Source: Dermanyssus gallinae
Lineage: Eukaryota > Arthropoda > Arachnida > Mesostigmata > Dermanyssidae
Reading direction: 5' to 3'
DNA length: 64,000 bases
NCBI GenBank assembly: GCA_003439945.1
Contig: QVRM01001418.1
Coordinates: 1 to 64,000 of the forward strand
Within the stretch, counting starts at the first letter, position 1, and each line of letters opens with the position of its first letter. Below are positions 20,447 through 32,212 of the stretch, piece by piece. The position numbers and the translations under genes are program-made. The notes under the pieces were generated by a model that saw only the letters and a list, made by a program, of their open reading frames with translations, ran no database searches and was not told the DNA's origin.

Positions 20447-23400
20447 CTTAACTAGCGGCGATGTTATGGTATAGTCAACAGACTATTGGCTGAAGGTCTG
20501 AACCTGGTTACTACCACCTACTACGAGATCCGAGATGCGCTCTGGTGACGCCCGACTGACTTTGTATGGAGGCATCGTCGCCTACACGGCCCGATTAGGC
20601 GACGAGCGCGCCTGTGACGCGGCGAACGCAGTAGTTTCCGGCTTGGAAAATTGCCCTCTTCAAGCTTGGTTGCCGATGATGTCGATGCGGCGGTCGTTTA
20701 TCGTTGATCGTTGTGCGTCGTTCGTCGTTTGTTGTTGACTCAGCTGTTTGGCTGACCCGAACGACATCGCCTGGTCGCCTGCTGCCGCCTCAGGCAGGGG
20801 TGAATGATTGTCGAATATTCGAGCGTAGATCGCCGCCATCAACAATCCGGAAGCCGCGCGCACACGGCCTCCCTAGACAACACTACGGCTTTCCTGCAGA
20901 ATCGGCTTGCGAATTGTCCAAAGTCCAGCCTCGCGCCTCGTGGGTCCTGCTGGGTTCTGAGTTGTCACTGTCAATTTTCACCGCACCCGCTAAAGTCGAT
21001 GACGGCGATGACGATGATGAATGATAATGATACTGGTATGGTAATACAGCAACGTCACAGTGGGGCAGGAAAACGCAGAACGGTTCACAACTCGCTGCTT
21101 CAACGCGTCAGATGTTGGCAGGGAGGCATGCGGCCTGAGGCCCGCATGCTGCCCCCGAAACCCGGCAAACAAAGGAAAGGCCGGCATAATTGAAGTTCCG
21201 TTTCTTCCTCGAACGCGCCGACGCTACGCGCCCTAGAACTGCGGGGAAATGGGGGAATGACGGAGGGAACACTCACGACGCCTCGGATTTTCTTTTCCTC
21301 CTCTCTCGCTCGGGCCCTCTTTCACTGTTCTACCCATACTTTTCGGTTTTCGTAACGTTTAACTGTTTCCCACAACAATAACAACACAAGGGTAGAGCTA
21401 GAGAAAGAGGGAGGAGGCGGCGCAGAGAAGAGTAAGCAAAGCATTTGCATTGCAGTTAATAGCCCGATAACATTGTATGCAACCAGCGCTATTTTCGGCG
21501 TGCGTCGTACTTCCTTTCGTCAGGCGACCAACGCAGACTTGCCGACAGTGCATCCTCCAAGTCTTGGTTGGACGAAAGCGACACCACCTCTCTTTTTACA
21601 CACATGACGGTGCACGTTACTCTTTGCCTGCTCCCGATTGTAAGGGGGTCCAACCTATCTGCATATAGCGGCGGCTAATTCAAATTCTGGCGGGCCGCCT
21701 AAACGTATCCATTACGCGTTTATGCGTCAGGGCGGTATCCAATAAAAGTTTGTTTCAAGTAGAATGTAAACAAACACTAATAATGGTTGCTAACCAAAGG
21801 ACTGTGGTTTTCAAAGGAGTTTCAGCAAAAAATCAGCTATTGTTCTCGCCCTTCGCGTCGAACGGACCCTTAATAAAAGTATAAAATTCGATCGTTTTCG
21901 GGAAACGACAGTTTAGTTGCGGCTAAGTTCCACCGGTCGGATTGTTCACGAGGTCCTCGTCTTATACCATGAAAGTCAGGCATCTGACGCATATGTGAGG
22001 CCGATAAAGCGACGAAATAAAGACTTGATCGATGTCGGGTGCGGTTTTGTTCCCTCAAGAACTACAAAGCGGTCCGTGTTCGATTCTGCTCTGACAAAAA
22101 TATTTTCAGCGTACACAGAAAAAGTCTTGCTTGTCCACAATCCAGATGTCCATAATGTGGGACCGAGCAAATTTCAAGCTTATGTGTACCCTTGCGTGTA
22201 GTGGCTAGGAAAGGAGACGTCCAAACAGTGACACAGGAAGCTTATTTGCATGCTCTGCCAAGTGTAGTGGAACCGTGAGTAAATTATGTGCCCCTAACGG
22301 TTCACATAGCGCGTTTCAGTAGGGCGGCACACCCGCCCATCACACCAGCCGTCCAATGCAAAGGTCGCTGGCGGAACATATGAGCATGTTCTTGGATAAG
22401 CCCTCGTGGCTGCCTAGCACTCAAGCTTTGAACACCCTGGTTTATGATGTACGGGACGATACTGAGGGAAACTCTAAAAAACTCAACCTAACAACACAGA
22501 ATTGCTCATTACCTTCATCCAGTAGGCATTTGCAGATTTTAATAGGCAGCTTTGCAACATGCCTGGAAGCCGATTCGTAGGTCTCGAATTGAAGCGGTGA
22601 TTTAAGCAAACGGCGGTCACATTGAAAAGATACGTCCGTTATGAATGACTCCACCGGCACGCTCGAAAAATGTTATTCAAATATTTGCTCTCGTTTGAAT
22701 ACACCATTTGGACCAAGCGTTTTGGCTGCCGCAGGTTATATACGCTGCGTAGGACCAAGCGGTTGATTCGACGTGTTGTGGATGACCAGAAGAGCCAATG
22801 AGCGCATATGTGTGTGTGTATATCTGTATATATACCCAGTTTGTGTTAGCACTGGACAAATTCGAGGGCGAGCAGAGAAACAGCGAAGTAGTTGAACGAC
22901 CCGTAATTGATTTCACTCGATTTACCTCGGCCAGAGCGGCGTTTCATCGACCTCAACGAATACCTCAAGTGCGTCTTTAGCTAGTGCCTTGCAAACCATT
23001 TTCCATCTATTAAACTTAATGAACTTTAATTACTTCTGCTGTAAACTTGGCCATGTTCCAGAATATTATTCGATGCGAAAATTTTACTAATAAAGGCATA
23101 TAATTAAAGCATTTGCGGGATCTTCGAATCGGCAATGCGAGACCAAATTTAACTTTTGTGGTTATTTTTTTCTGTTAGGGTTGAAGCAAAATAAATTAAA
23201 ATAAAAGTTTAAAAAATGTTTTGGACCGTGTTTTCATTTTTAGGTGGGAGATTGCTCGATTAAACTTTTAAATCGTGGCATATTCGTCTGCTGCATGCCC
23301 GATGTCCGAATGCCGGCAAACAGCTGGATACGTTCAAAGTTGTTGTTGAAGTTCTCTTGTCTCATTAGACTACCTTCGGTTAGGGTCAATGCTGAATTAA

Positions 23401-23984
23401 ATACTTACGAACAGAAGATTTAGGAATTGTTCGGTCTTCTCGTGAAGTGTATGTCATATACCTTCTGCTGCGGTTCCAATGCCACCGTTCTGATATAAAT
23501 AGATTAGGCATTTGTTAAGCACTGCGGGCGCACGTAAGGCACACACGATAACTAGGAGACCTTTTAGGTAGAACTGGAGTTGTGCGTAAATACAGGCGAC
23601 GAAAACTCTCAATTAGCTCGATTCCAACAAACGCCCAAACGGTGAAACTACACCATCATTCTGTTTTTTCTTTTCTTCTAGTGATACATCTGTATCCAGT
23701 AAACGAATAGCTTTTCCAGTACATTTAAGGCACAAGACGCAGGAACGCCCGCACCCACCCACATACAGACGCACACATCAATTCAAGCTTCATCGGGTAT
23801 GCTTTCCAGTGCACGAGGTTATGCACGACAACGAGTTATAAATACCCGCTGAACTCGCAGAAGTGCAAACAGGCCACACGAATAGGTAGGCTTTTTTACC
23901 AGTGCATACGTTCACTGCTTGCTTACCGGTTTCGTCGCGGTACTCTCGGTACTAAGATGCCTCGGCAATGGATCGGCAAGTAAC
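20447..23984. other. Spacer; GC-richer to about 21300, then mixed
   Basis: Overlapping open frames on both strands at 20535-21190 reflect high GC and few stops rather than a gene. Frames at 21917-22201 (plus) and 21976-22170 (minus) overlap and neither is recognised. The rest is AT-rich spacer. Confidence 0.4.
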
Positions 23985-24295
23985 CTAGAGAGAGAGAGAG
24001 AGAGAGAGAGGCATGAATGCAGAAAAGGAGAAGAAGGAGAAATTGATAAACAGAGGAAGAGAGAAAGCTCAAGGTTCACTATCTTTACTCCGGGCTCTCC
24101 TGGTTATTACTACGATGAAGTTACCACTGAATGTCACTCGAGAGAGAGAAAGAGAGAGACCAAGGTTCAATATTCCTTACTTCGGGCTGTCCTGGTTACT
24201 GCTACGATGAAGTTACCACTAAATGTCACTTGAGAGAGCCAGAGAGAGAGAGAGAGCCAGAGAAAGGGAAAGCGTCCGAGAGAGAGAGAGAGGGA
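23985..24295. repeat. (GA)n tracts with a diverged tandem duplication of about 91 bp
   Basis: Two diverged copies of a segment beginning aaggttca and ending near atgtcact lie at about 24071-24148 and 24162-24238. Each is followed by a GAGAGA tract (24149-24160 and 24230-24295), and a first tract precedes them (23988-24010). The unit is therefore about 80 bases of unique sequence plus a GA tract, probably amplified by recombination between the GA tracts. Confidence 0.85.
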
Positions 24296-24616
24296 TAAGG
24301 AAAGACAGAAAGACATTACATGCAAGATGATCGTTTGCAAATGACGGTCGGTTGTCTGCTAGCAGCCCTTTCGGATTGCAGGAAGGACTAAACACAGGGT
24401 GGTTCCGGCGATCATTGCACCATGCCGCTGCCGCCGCCGCCGCCGCCGCCGCTCACACGTTCGGCGTTACCACTGGCAGCTTGCTAATCGCTGACGTTAA
24501 GGCTTGCGGAGAGTGTCCATTGTCTGAGTAGTCTGTCTGAGCGACATCGTCCGTAAGGCCATTACCGAACGCATTTGTCAAGGTCCGGCGGTGCTCCCGT
24601 CCAAGGTCGGCCGGTG
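24296..24616. other. Spacer with a (CCG)n run
   Basis: A run of eight or nine ccg triplets lies near 24425-24452. No gene is recognised. Confidence 0.5.
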
Positions 24617-24662
24617 TAGTTGTAGTTGTTGTTGGTGTTGTTGTTGGTATTGTTGTTGTTGG

Positions 24663-24694
<32 letters not shown>

Positions 24695-24745
24695 TTGGTG
24701 TTGTTGTTGCTGTTGTCGTCGTCGTCGTCGTCATCGTCGTCGTCC
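24617..24745. repeat. (GTT)n/(GTC)n triplet repeat
   Basis: About 130 bases of gtt triplets with ggt interruptions, ending in gtc triplets. Frames read as Cys/Trp or Asn/Thr runs. Confidence 0.95.
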
Positions 24746-25564
24746 GCATCCGCCAACACGAGCGGTCAACGTTCATAGAAACGACCGTCATTATCGTGTA
24801 CCATCATAACAACGATCCGCATCATCACTGTCATTGACAAGTCATGATTACCACCGAGACCAACCGCTTGCAAGATCGCCCGTGCCGTGTCACATGGTAA
24901 TGGCAGCAGGCAACAATGACAACATCAGGTCGTGCGGTTTTGGCATGACTACGTTTTGTCTTAATGCTTCTGCAAGAAGCCCACCCTGACACTTTCTTTG
25001 GCTATGGTTTATCGGGTGTGGACTAAATTCACGAGGATGTAGCAACCTGGAGTGTGACGTATATATATATATATATATATCACTAGATTGTTAAATTAGA
25101 GGTCACATGTTCAACAACTGTAACAATTGAGAGTATTTTGCAAAAATGATTATCGCCCGTGTCTACCCGCTCTTGTGAGTATGCCAGCATCCTACATTTT
25201 ACGTAGCAGTGTAGATTTTTTATTGTTTTATTTGTGCTAAAGGTTCATCCAAATACGTATCTGTTTAATAAATCTGATGAAATTAAACATACATATATGT
25301 ATATACACATATACAAATGCAGATGTGCATCTATACATACACTGCTGCCATTGCGTAGACATAGAATACAGTGCACATGATTTACTAAAGTTTGAATTAG
25401 CGATGGTTTTGGCGGCTTAATAGTTTGCCAGATTCGTTCACAGTGGTACGAGTAATAAGGTTTCAGTACTTGAGGGGAACACTACAGCGAGCATCGCTTC
25501 CTTCAACCGGTAGCATCCGGGTTTCGATTCGGGCGGATGCTGAAATGAAAGGAGGGGCGTCCAT
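24746..25564. other. Spacer with short (AT)n
   Basis: (AT)n at 25060-25080. Nothing else supported. Confidence 0.45.
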
Positions 25565-25672
25565 GTTGTTGTTGCTGCTGTTGTTGCTGTTGTTGTTGAT
25601 GTCGTTGTTGTTGATGTCGTTGTTGTTGTTGATGTTGTTGTTGTTGTGGTTGTTGTTCTTGTTGTTATTGTC
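25565..25672. repeat. (GTT)n/(GCT)n triplet repeat
   Basis: About 110 bases of gtt, with gct and gat interruptions. Frames give Leu or Asn runs. Confidence 0.95.
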
Positions 25673-27065
25673 CGTTGTCGACGTTACCACCGCTCCCGGC
25701 TACGCAGGGCCGAGCTGACTCAGAGGTTCTAACGCTGTTCGGCTGCCACCTCAGACGGTTGGTTCACTGCCTCATACAATAGCGCGCTAGGTCTGTATGT
25801 GTGTGTGAGTGTGTTTGCGTCGGTGTGTGCTAAATGCTAATGATAGCATTCATTAGATGCACGCGTATCATCACCGCTGGTTAGCAAGCACCTTTACACC
25901 GCAACGCCCACGACTGGCTTTGTTTACTCGGATGGTCGACGGCGGTTCGGCTCACCGGACTCAACCGCGAGAAAGGGGGATCAATCGAAGCATACCTGTC
26001 GCTCTTTTGGTACTACGACCGCTACGGTGCGCGATACCTGGCCGATAGCAATAGCCTGATTCGCGTTTCAGCTAACTGCGTTTCTGCTTTTGACGTTACT
26101 TAACGACTGGGAGCCCATCACGGTCTACTAATCGACTCATAAGCCTGACCCTTTCCTGTGCGTCCAAAGTGCGTGGCACATGACGACACTCATGACGATG
26201 GAGGCCGATCCTCACACCCACCCGGGTATTTGTTGCATATGCACATATTGTAGATATAAAGTTATGTAGCATGCTTAGGACTAATTTCGTAATGTACGTT
26301 TATGAAGGTGGTGCCACGGCTTCAGTCAAGGATAGATACGCCGCCTCTGATTTTATATCATTTCATGAGAAAATTCCACTCGTTGAATGCTCGTTATTCG
26401 GTGGAAAATGTATTTAGTATTTTGTTTTTTATTAAATTACATTTTATTTTTAAACAGAAAGCAATCTGTCATATAATCTGTCATTATAATGTGCGCAAAA
26501 CAGGCGATAGTACAAAGGACCAATGTCAAGATTATACGTGGGTCCCGTAGGAATATCCTATGAAGTGTTCAGCTATTTGCAGCACATTGCTACGCACGCA
26601 TGCCGACGAGCTTTGTCTCAATGTACAAGAATACAATGCATTTGAGATTGCACAATTCCGGACGCATCTTGACGATAGTTTGCTTCAGACAATTCAGCTG
26701 CTGTTAGTTTACGCTTTACCATCAATCGTTTCGTTACTCTGCAGAAGCTCATAGTGCTCCACGTATCTTCGATTCCACCAGGCACACAGTACGGCTTCTT
26801 TAGGGTGAAGTTTATTTTAACCATGACCTTGTGTGATCTACGTTGTTGCATACAATTCGACCTTTACCGTCTGTAATAACTGTGCTTCGTTTAATTTTTA
26901 AAAAAGGTACAAAGTCAGACGGTTCGCCATGCCGTTTTGAAATGATGCATGCAAAAAAATCAACATATGTCGTTAACTGTCAAGTATGTAGTACAAATTA
27001 TAAGATAAACGATCTCATCCGTACCTACCGAACGAAAACTCAAACAGAACCTATAAATTGCTAAA
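25673..27065. other. Spacer, nothing recognised
   Basis: Short open frames at 25857-26048, 26302-26550 and 26560-26754 (plus) resemble no known family. Confidence 0.4.
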
Positions 27066-27265
27066 GGAGACTTTAAGCTTGAATTCCATAAGGTTCTTCA
27101 CGACCACCTCGAATTTACAAAAAAAAATGTGCTCGATAGGTATCTCGTCATTTGTCATAGGATCAACAAAGAACGCGGGCTTTTAGTCAAGCTGTTGAGG
27201 GTGGACTTCGATGTATGGATCCACCGCTTCAAGAAATGCATAGAAATGCGCACATTACGTCAAAA
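27066..27265 (-). other. Coding-like fragment, family unknown
   Basis: One minus-strand frame runs about 66 codons with a single internal stop. It begins near 27250 with HFYAFLEAVDPYIEVHPQQL and continues after the stop as KPAFFVDPMTNDEIPIEHIFF, ending near 27062. The amino-acid composition is more protein-like than in most of this window. I recognise no domain. It may be an exon or a fragment of an old gene or transposon, or chance. Confidence 0.25.
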
Positions 27266-27928
27266 TTCAAATTTGCAAGAATTTATTGCAACCTAAAAAA
27301 TTATTCTAGCTTCAGCTAAGTAAACTTAATTTCGTACCCTACCATAAACATTGTAAAAAAAACTTACTCAGGTCCCTAAACATATTCAAGGTATTCAAAT
27401 AAGAGTTTCTACGAATACTCTATTGAGGACTCTACCCTGGCTAATTCTTAGAAAGGTTCTAGGCCACTAGCCGGTTTGTTTTATTGCCTTGTTGTGTTTC
27501 ATTATGCATGCTACCCCACTTGATCTCTTCATACGAGACTAGGACGTCCCCACCTGATTTGGTCAAAACTTCACTAAGTATTCGACTTACGTTTACTGAA
27601 TAAACGCTTAGCCTTTTTCTACAGGCATCGATCTACCAAGAAGCCAGTCTTTGTGTTTTAATCGTAGTTTCAATGATTGTTCTTCATAAGAAACGTAGCT
27701 AGGAAGTTAAGCCAGTTTGTACATTCGCGCAGTTTTTTTGGTGTAATAGACTGTGGCGGCGATGTCATTGTAGCCTACAGCCATCATACACATTAGGTAG
27801 CGCCATACACGTCAAATCGCTTAAGTTCAGGCTGTCGACTGGTGTAACTTTTCTTTTAAAAAAAATTAACATTTCTGTTTTATGGCTTATGCCTGCGCTT
27901 TGCGAGTGTCAACCCAATTGGCGTCAGT
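27266..27928. other. AT-rich spacer
   Basis: No supported gene or repeat. Confidence 0.45.
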
Positions 27929-28018
27929 TTAGAGGCGAACAAGGAGAGGAACGAAACGATCAGCTTTAGTGGGAAAGAAAATCAATCCCAGAAACCACAG
28001 GCAGGTGATGGCTACCAT
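27929..28018 (-). CDS. Possible signal-peptide-encoding short ORF
   Basis: An ATG in good animal context (caaaaATGg) at 28018 opens 29 codons that look like a secretory signal: MVAITC, then a hydrophobic core WFLGLIFF, then PTKA before a possible cleavage, followed by nine residues and a stop. The frame also extends upstream to 28204 without a signal. It could be a first exon whose donor site I cannot place, a micropeptide, or chance. There is no homology to name. Confidence 0.2.
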   Translation of the reverse strand: MVAITCLWFLGLIFFPTKADRFVPLLVRL

Positions 28019-29553
28019 TTTTGAAGACGCGCTCATGATAGTATTGCATCCCTTGTAGATGTATACTATACGTCGGCCTCCATTGACCGGACGTTTGTAA
28101 ACCTTAACAGACAGGTTCTGCAAGATGCCTTGAAGCGGTTTAGGCATCGAATACATGCGATGATTAAAGCGAACGGAGGTTACAACAGATGAATTGATGA
28201 GCATCCGTTATGGATGTACTTACCGGCACATGCAAAAAAATCAGTCAAAGTCATTAGTTAACTATGTTTGTTAAACTAGGCTACATCAGTTGAAGATTCA
28301 GCTGCCTCCTACCTGTAGGCAAACCTAGCAGCGATGATACGTTGAGGAGGTTCACCGCCCGAAACTACGAGTTCTGGGGTCAGTTCGAAGAAAGCGTACA
28401 TAGTAGGTGGTGATGGCGGCCTCGGCCGTTCCACGTTCCCCGGACTGGCCGCGCGATCCTGAACCGCCTGAGTAGGGGGGCTGTTGAAGGAGCAAAAAAC
28501 ATGTCGGCTGCGAACAAAACCGGCGAATTTCCGCGCGTCGATCTCAAGCGAGCGAGCGAGCGAGCCTTAGTCTCTTAGAGAGTTAGTCACCCGGGAAGTA
28601 ATAGAGTAGGGGAGAGCGGAGAGAGATAAGGACAGTTGTTAGGGGTCGGGCCGGATTGCACCCCAGTGACTAGCCAGTGGGGAACGGAACAGCGAACCGA
28701 TTGCGGGCTGCCAGTTGAAGGGGCTAGTAAAGGGAGAAGCAGGCCTGGCTGATGGTGGAGCCAGTCTCCATTGCTGCGAGGGCTACGGTTTGTCGTGCGT
28801 GTCCTATATGCCTTCCTTCGCTTCGCCATGCGGCTAGGCAAGCAATGGTGGCAGCAATGATGACAGCAACAACAACAACAACAACAAACGCAACAACAGC
28901 AGCAGAAGGAACAACAACAACAACAACGGACTGAAGGTAGACCAGCCACCCCGCCGGCCCATCCACAACGGCTGCCAACCTGGCCGCTTGCCGATAAGAT
29001 GAGGATGAGGAAAACACGTCTTACCGTTATTCGACTCACGTGGAGCGTGGAAGTCAAGCTGAAAAATTTAAATTTGCTACTGCTTCTGCTGCTGCTGCTG
29101 TTGCTGCCGGTGATGGAAATCGCGAGCCAGCCAGCCAGCAGCGAAAGAAGAAACGACGGGCCTGCGTTCCGCGGGCTGTGTTTGAGGGGCCGAAGCCGGA
29201 ACCGATCGCGGTCTCGCCATGCCGGTCACATCGCAGCAGCTCAACGTGATGATGATGGTGGGGCGCTCAGCTATCGCGGCACTACCACCACCATTGGTAT
29301 TACTGACACTAGCCTCCATAGCAGCAGCAGCAGGGGTATGACGACGTAGGCGAGGACGTCGTGGTCGTTCGCGGCCCATTCGCGACTGTGGGGTAGTTGA
29401 GGAGTTCGAAGGAGGAGAATGGATAGCAAGGAAGGAGGTAAGCAGGTGGACAGCCGGACTCGCCTGGCATAGCCGTGTAGCTGAACATGGTTGTTGTTGA
29501 TCACATCGAACGAGCAGCCAGCGAGCAAACAGTGAAATAATAATAATAGCGTT
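28019..29553. other. GC-rich triplet-repeat block, possible regulatory or UTR sequence
   Basis: The block includes (gagc)n near 28547-28563, (AAC)n at 28866-28924, a ctg run near 29080-29105 and a cag run near 29322-29334. Long frames on both strands (28587-29057 minus, 28999-29349 plus) are products of the repeats and of low stop density. The poly-Leu stretch at about 29070-29110 comes from the ctg run and is not taken as a signal peptide. Confidence 0.4.
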
Positions 29554-29618
29554 TACAGTGGTGACGTTTAAACAAATCGCCTCGGCATACAGTGGTGACG
29601 TTTAAACGAATCGCCTCG
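29554..29618. repeat. Tandem duplication, 31-bp unit
   Basis: tacagtggtgacgtttaaac and the following aatcgcctcg occur at 29554-29584 and 29588-29618 with one mismatch, three bases apart. Confidence 0.9.
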
Positions 29619-29654
29619 ATTCCTGCGTGTGCTACTTATCTTCTTAGCCGATGA

Positions 29655-29705
29655 TGGCGCCGATTATAGAAGCGGCATTGTTTCTACACACTGCGAGAGA
29701 CAGAA
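29655..29705 (-). repeat. Dispersed repeat, partial copy
   Basis: The segment ending ctacacactgcgag shares most positions with 50673-50722, including the gccgat, agcggc and tttc blocks in the same order. On the minus strand both read ctcgcagtgtgtag and then run towards gccgct. This copy appears truncated relative to the one at 50558-50727. Confidence 0.55.
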
Positions 29706-29934
29706 ACTGTTTCAGATATTCACCCTCGCGCTGGTCCCGCGTCGTTACTTCCATTCTTCTGGCCAGACCCCGAAAAAATCTTGCTGTCTGTCCCACTGCT
29801 GATGGGTCCTAGTGTTTCCATAGCTTCCGGTACGAAATAAACTCTGCGTCTCTTTTTCAGTTTGACGTGTTCTGCTACCATCCTGTGCTAACAGAGCTAT
29901 GAGTGAGATACGAAGGAGCTACAGTGTAGCGTCC

Positions 29935-30030
29935 CAGGCTAAGGACTTGCCGTGAGACCATAGCGGTATGGTCAAGGTATTAGGCCTCTTGTCCTAGTCC
30001 AATCCGAGGCCCCGGGGGTTTTGCTGGTAA
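29935..30030 (+). mobile_element. tRNA-like element, possible SINE fragment
   Basis: An A-box-like stretch (tggtcaaggta, 29969-29979) lies about 20 bases before a T-arm-like hairpin: cctag, loop tccaatc, cgagg (29993-30009). The stem has one mispair. Spacing is compatible with a tRNA, but no complete cloverleaf could be built by eye. It may be an old SINE or a tRNA pseudogene. Confidence 0.3.
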
Positions 30031-31421
30031 CCTTACCTTCCTAGGGTTTTTTTTAATCATTTCATTCAGTTCCATATACCGTGAAATTCTTCCAGAGCTT
30101 TCTGAACAGCTCAATGGGTATAGACCGTATAGATCAACCTAACTTTCGTATGCTGCGCAAAAAAAGGGTTTGCATATGGGAGCTCCTATTCTGATAGCGG
30201 CAGCCAAACGGAACGTGGTTGGTTCCACTGTGGTGCCTAATTGTAGAGATGGCAGGGCTTTAGCTCCAAGACCTGTGGAGATTGCAGGGACTCCGCTAAA
30301 AGCATCTCAAGCGGCTCTTAGGAACGCTTTTGTTAGGCGCGTGCTCAAAGAGTTATGGATATCTCCTGCTATCTTACTGCTAATATCTGTCTAGTTTGCG
30401 CTGATATAGGTGCTTTTCCAAACGGAAAGGATCCAGTTTTATCCTGATTTGGCACTTAGCTTCCGCCTAATGTTTGTGAATTAGCTTTTGCACGTTCTGG
30501 CTTACCAACGATTGTGACAGAGAATAAAACTGGTTCAGAGAAACAGCGTAACATGCTGGAGCCGAATCTATCGCACACCTTAAGCCAAGGCCACCGTCTA
30601 TGAAAGGTAAACTTGCTCACTCCCATATCTCGCCGTTCAGTTTAATGTTTAGCACCTCGCTCATGATCTCTCTGGTGGAAAGGAGGAAGTATCATATGAT
30701 TCAATATATATATATATAAATATTTATTTAATTTTATATAAATATTTACTACGAGATGCATACCATATGCTTCAATTTATTATGAGATATTATTGTACTT
30801 ATGATATACGTAGAGGTCTGTCGGTGCACTACGAAGTATGCAGTTTAAGCAGAGCTTTAATAATAATAATACGAAAAATAACCTCATGGAAAGAATGGAC
30901 GAGGCAATAAGAAAACGAAGCGAATCAAAGGGTAAGGAAAAAGTAAAGCTTAATGTGGCCAAAGAAAACCAGAAGGATGAACAAAAAGAAAAATCGTTCT
31001 TCGACCACGCTAGAGACAGGGAAGACGACGACGATGAGAACTGCAACAACAACAACAACAACAACAACATGAGCAGTAGCAGAAACAATACCAACAACGA
31101 CGACACTAAAAATCTGCTGAAAAAGCGTCAGTTACGGTATGCTTGTCGGCGACAAACTTCTCTTCTTCTCGAGATTTCCAGGTGGAGCTTAGTAAGTTGG
31201 AGCTTGGTTCAGCCGCTCTCCGGCCGCTCATCTGCAACTACCGTACGGTAGAGGCGGACAGACAGAGGGCACGCAACCGTGGGAAACGCGCTATCTGGGC
31301 ATGCGTTGTTTCTCTCGCCGTCTGTGCAAGGTAATACTGAGACTGGTCGTTGTCTTCGTCGTCGTCCACGTCGTCAACGTTATTGCCGTTGGTCGAGAGC
31401 GGCAGTCGATCGTCAATCTCA

Positions 31422-31454
<33 letters not shown>

Positions 31455-31959
31455 CAGAGGGTACTGGGGAGGATTCCGGCCACCGTACATGTAGCCGAAG
31501 TCCTCCACAGCCTACCTCCTAGATCTACCTCCGCCGTACGTTGCCGTAAAGCTTGAGAGAGGAATCGTAGAACGGCTAGCCTAGCCTAGCCAAAGATAGG
31601 GTGCAGGTGTTGGTTGGAGCGCCTCCATCCCCTCCTCTCGGAGGCTGCCGGGGGTAGAGGCGGCTGCTACCGGGAGCGGGCAGATATTGAATTCTCCTCG
31701 TCTCCGTTTTCTACTGCAATTCCTTTCTTCGACACAGCAGCCAGCTTTCCTAGGCCTAGGCGAGCTGAGCCGCCAAATCGACCGGCACGTTCTCACTAAC
31801 CCGCACACATACTCAACACCTTTCCCGGATGGAAAAAGGCCGAAAAAAAAAGATCACCGCCAAACACCTCGCTATCTTCGGCCGCTTCAGAACGTGCTAG
31901 CTGGAGTCTTCTTTCGGTAGCAGTCACTATACGGTGCCGTCGCTGAACCGTCAAAAGCA
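30031..31959. other. Spacer with triplet repeats
   Basis: (AAC)n lies at 31043-31069 and (GTA)n at 31421-31454. The plus-strand frame 30838-31251 is rich in Lys, Glu and Asn because of the A-rich sequence and the repeat, and is not recognised. Nothing else supported. Confidence 0.45.
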
Positions 31960-31963
31960 GATC

Positions 31964-32001
<38 letters not shown>

Positions 32002-32044
32002 CACTTGCGATTTTAGCTGGTAGTGAGTTTTTATTGTTGTGTTG

Positions 32045-32076
<32 letters not shown>

Positions 32077-32083
32077 TATATAT
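31960..32083. repeat. Two (AT)n arrays, the first with palindromic ends
   Basis: The first array (31960-32002) starts gatcat and ends atgatc, so the whole 43 bases are close to self-complementary. The second (32045-32083) has a ttaa interruption. A further short array lies at 32192-32212. Confidence 0.9.
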
Positions 32084-32212
32084 GTTAACGAAATGAAAGG
32101 ACTTCAATTTCCACAAATGTGATTTATCTATGTATGTATACACATATGTATAATTTTACTAAATGAGGAGGGTTTTTTTTATTTATGGCACTTATATATA
32201 TATATATATATA

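Noticed and set aside
20535..21193. Overlapping frames as a multi-exon gene
   Set aside because: The frames overlap on both strands in GC-rich, stop-poor sequence and none shows domain similarity or splice-compatible structure.
24453..24809. Thr-, Asn- and Cys-rich frames
   Set aside because: All are phases of the (GTT)n/(GTC)n repeat.
28999..29349. Frame with an 11-leucine run that looks like a signal peptide
   Set aside because: The leucines come from a ctg triplet run and the downstream sequence has no recognisable domain.
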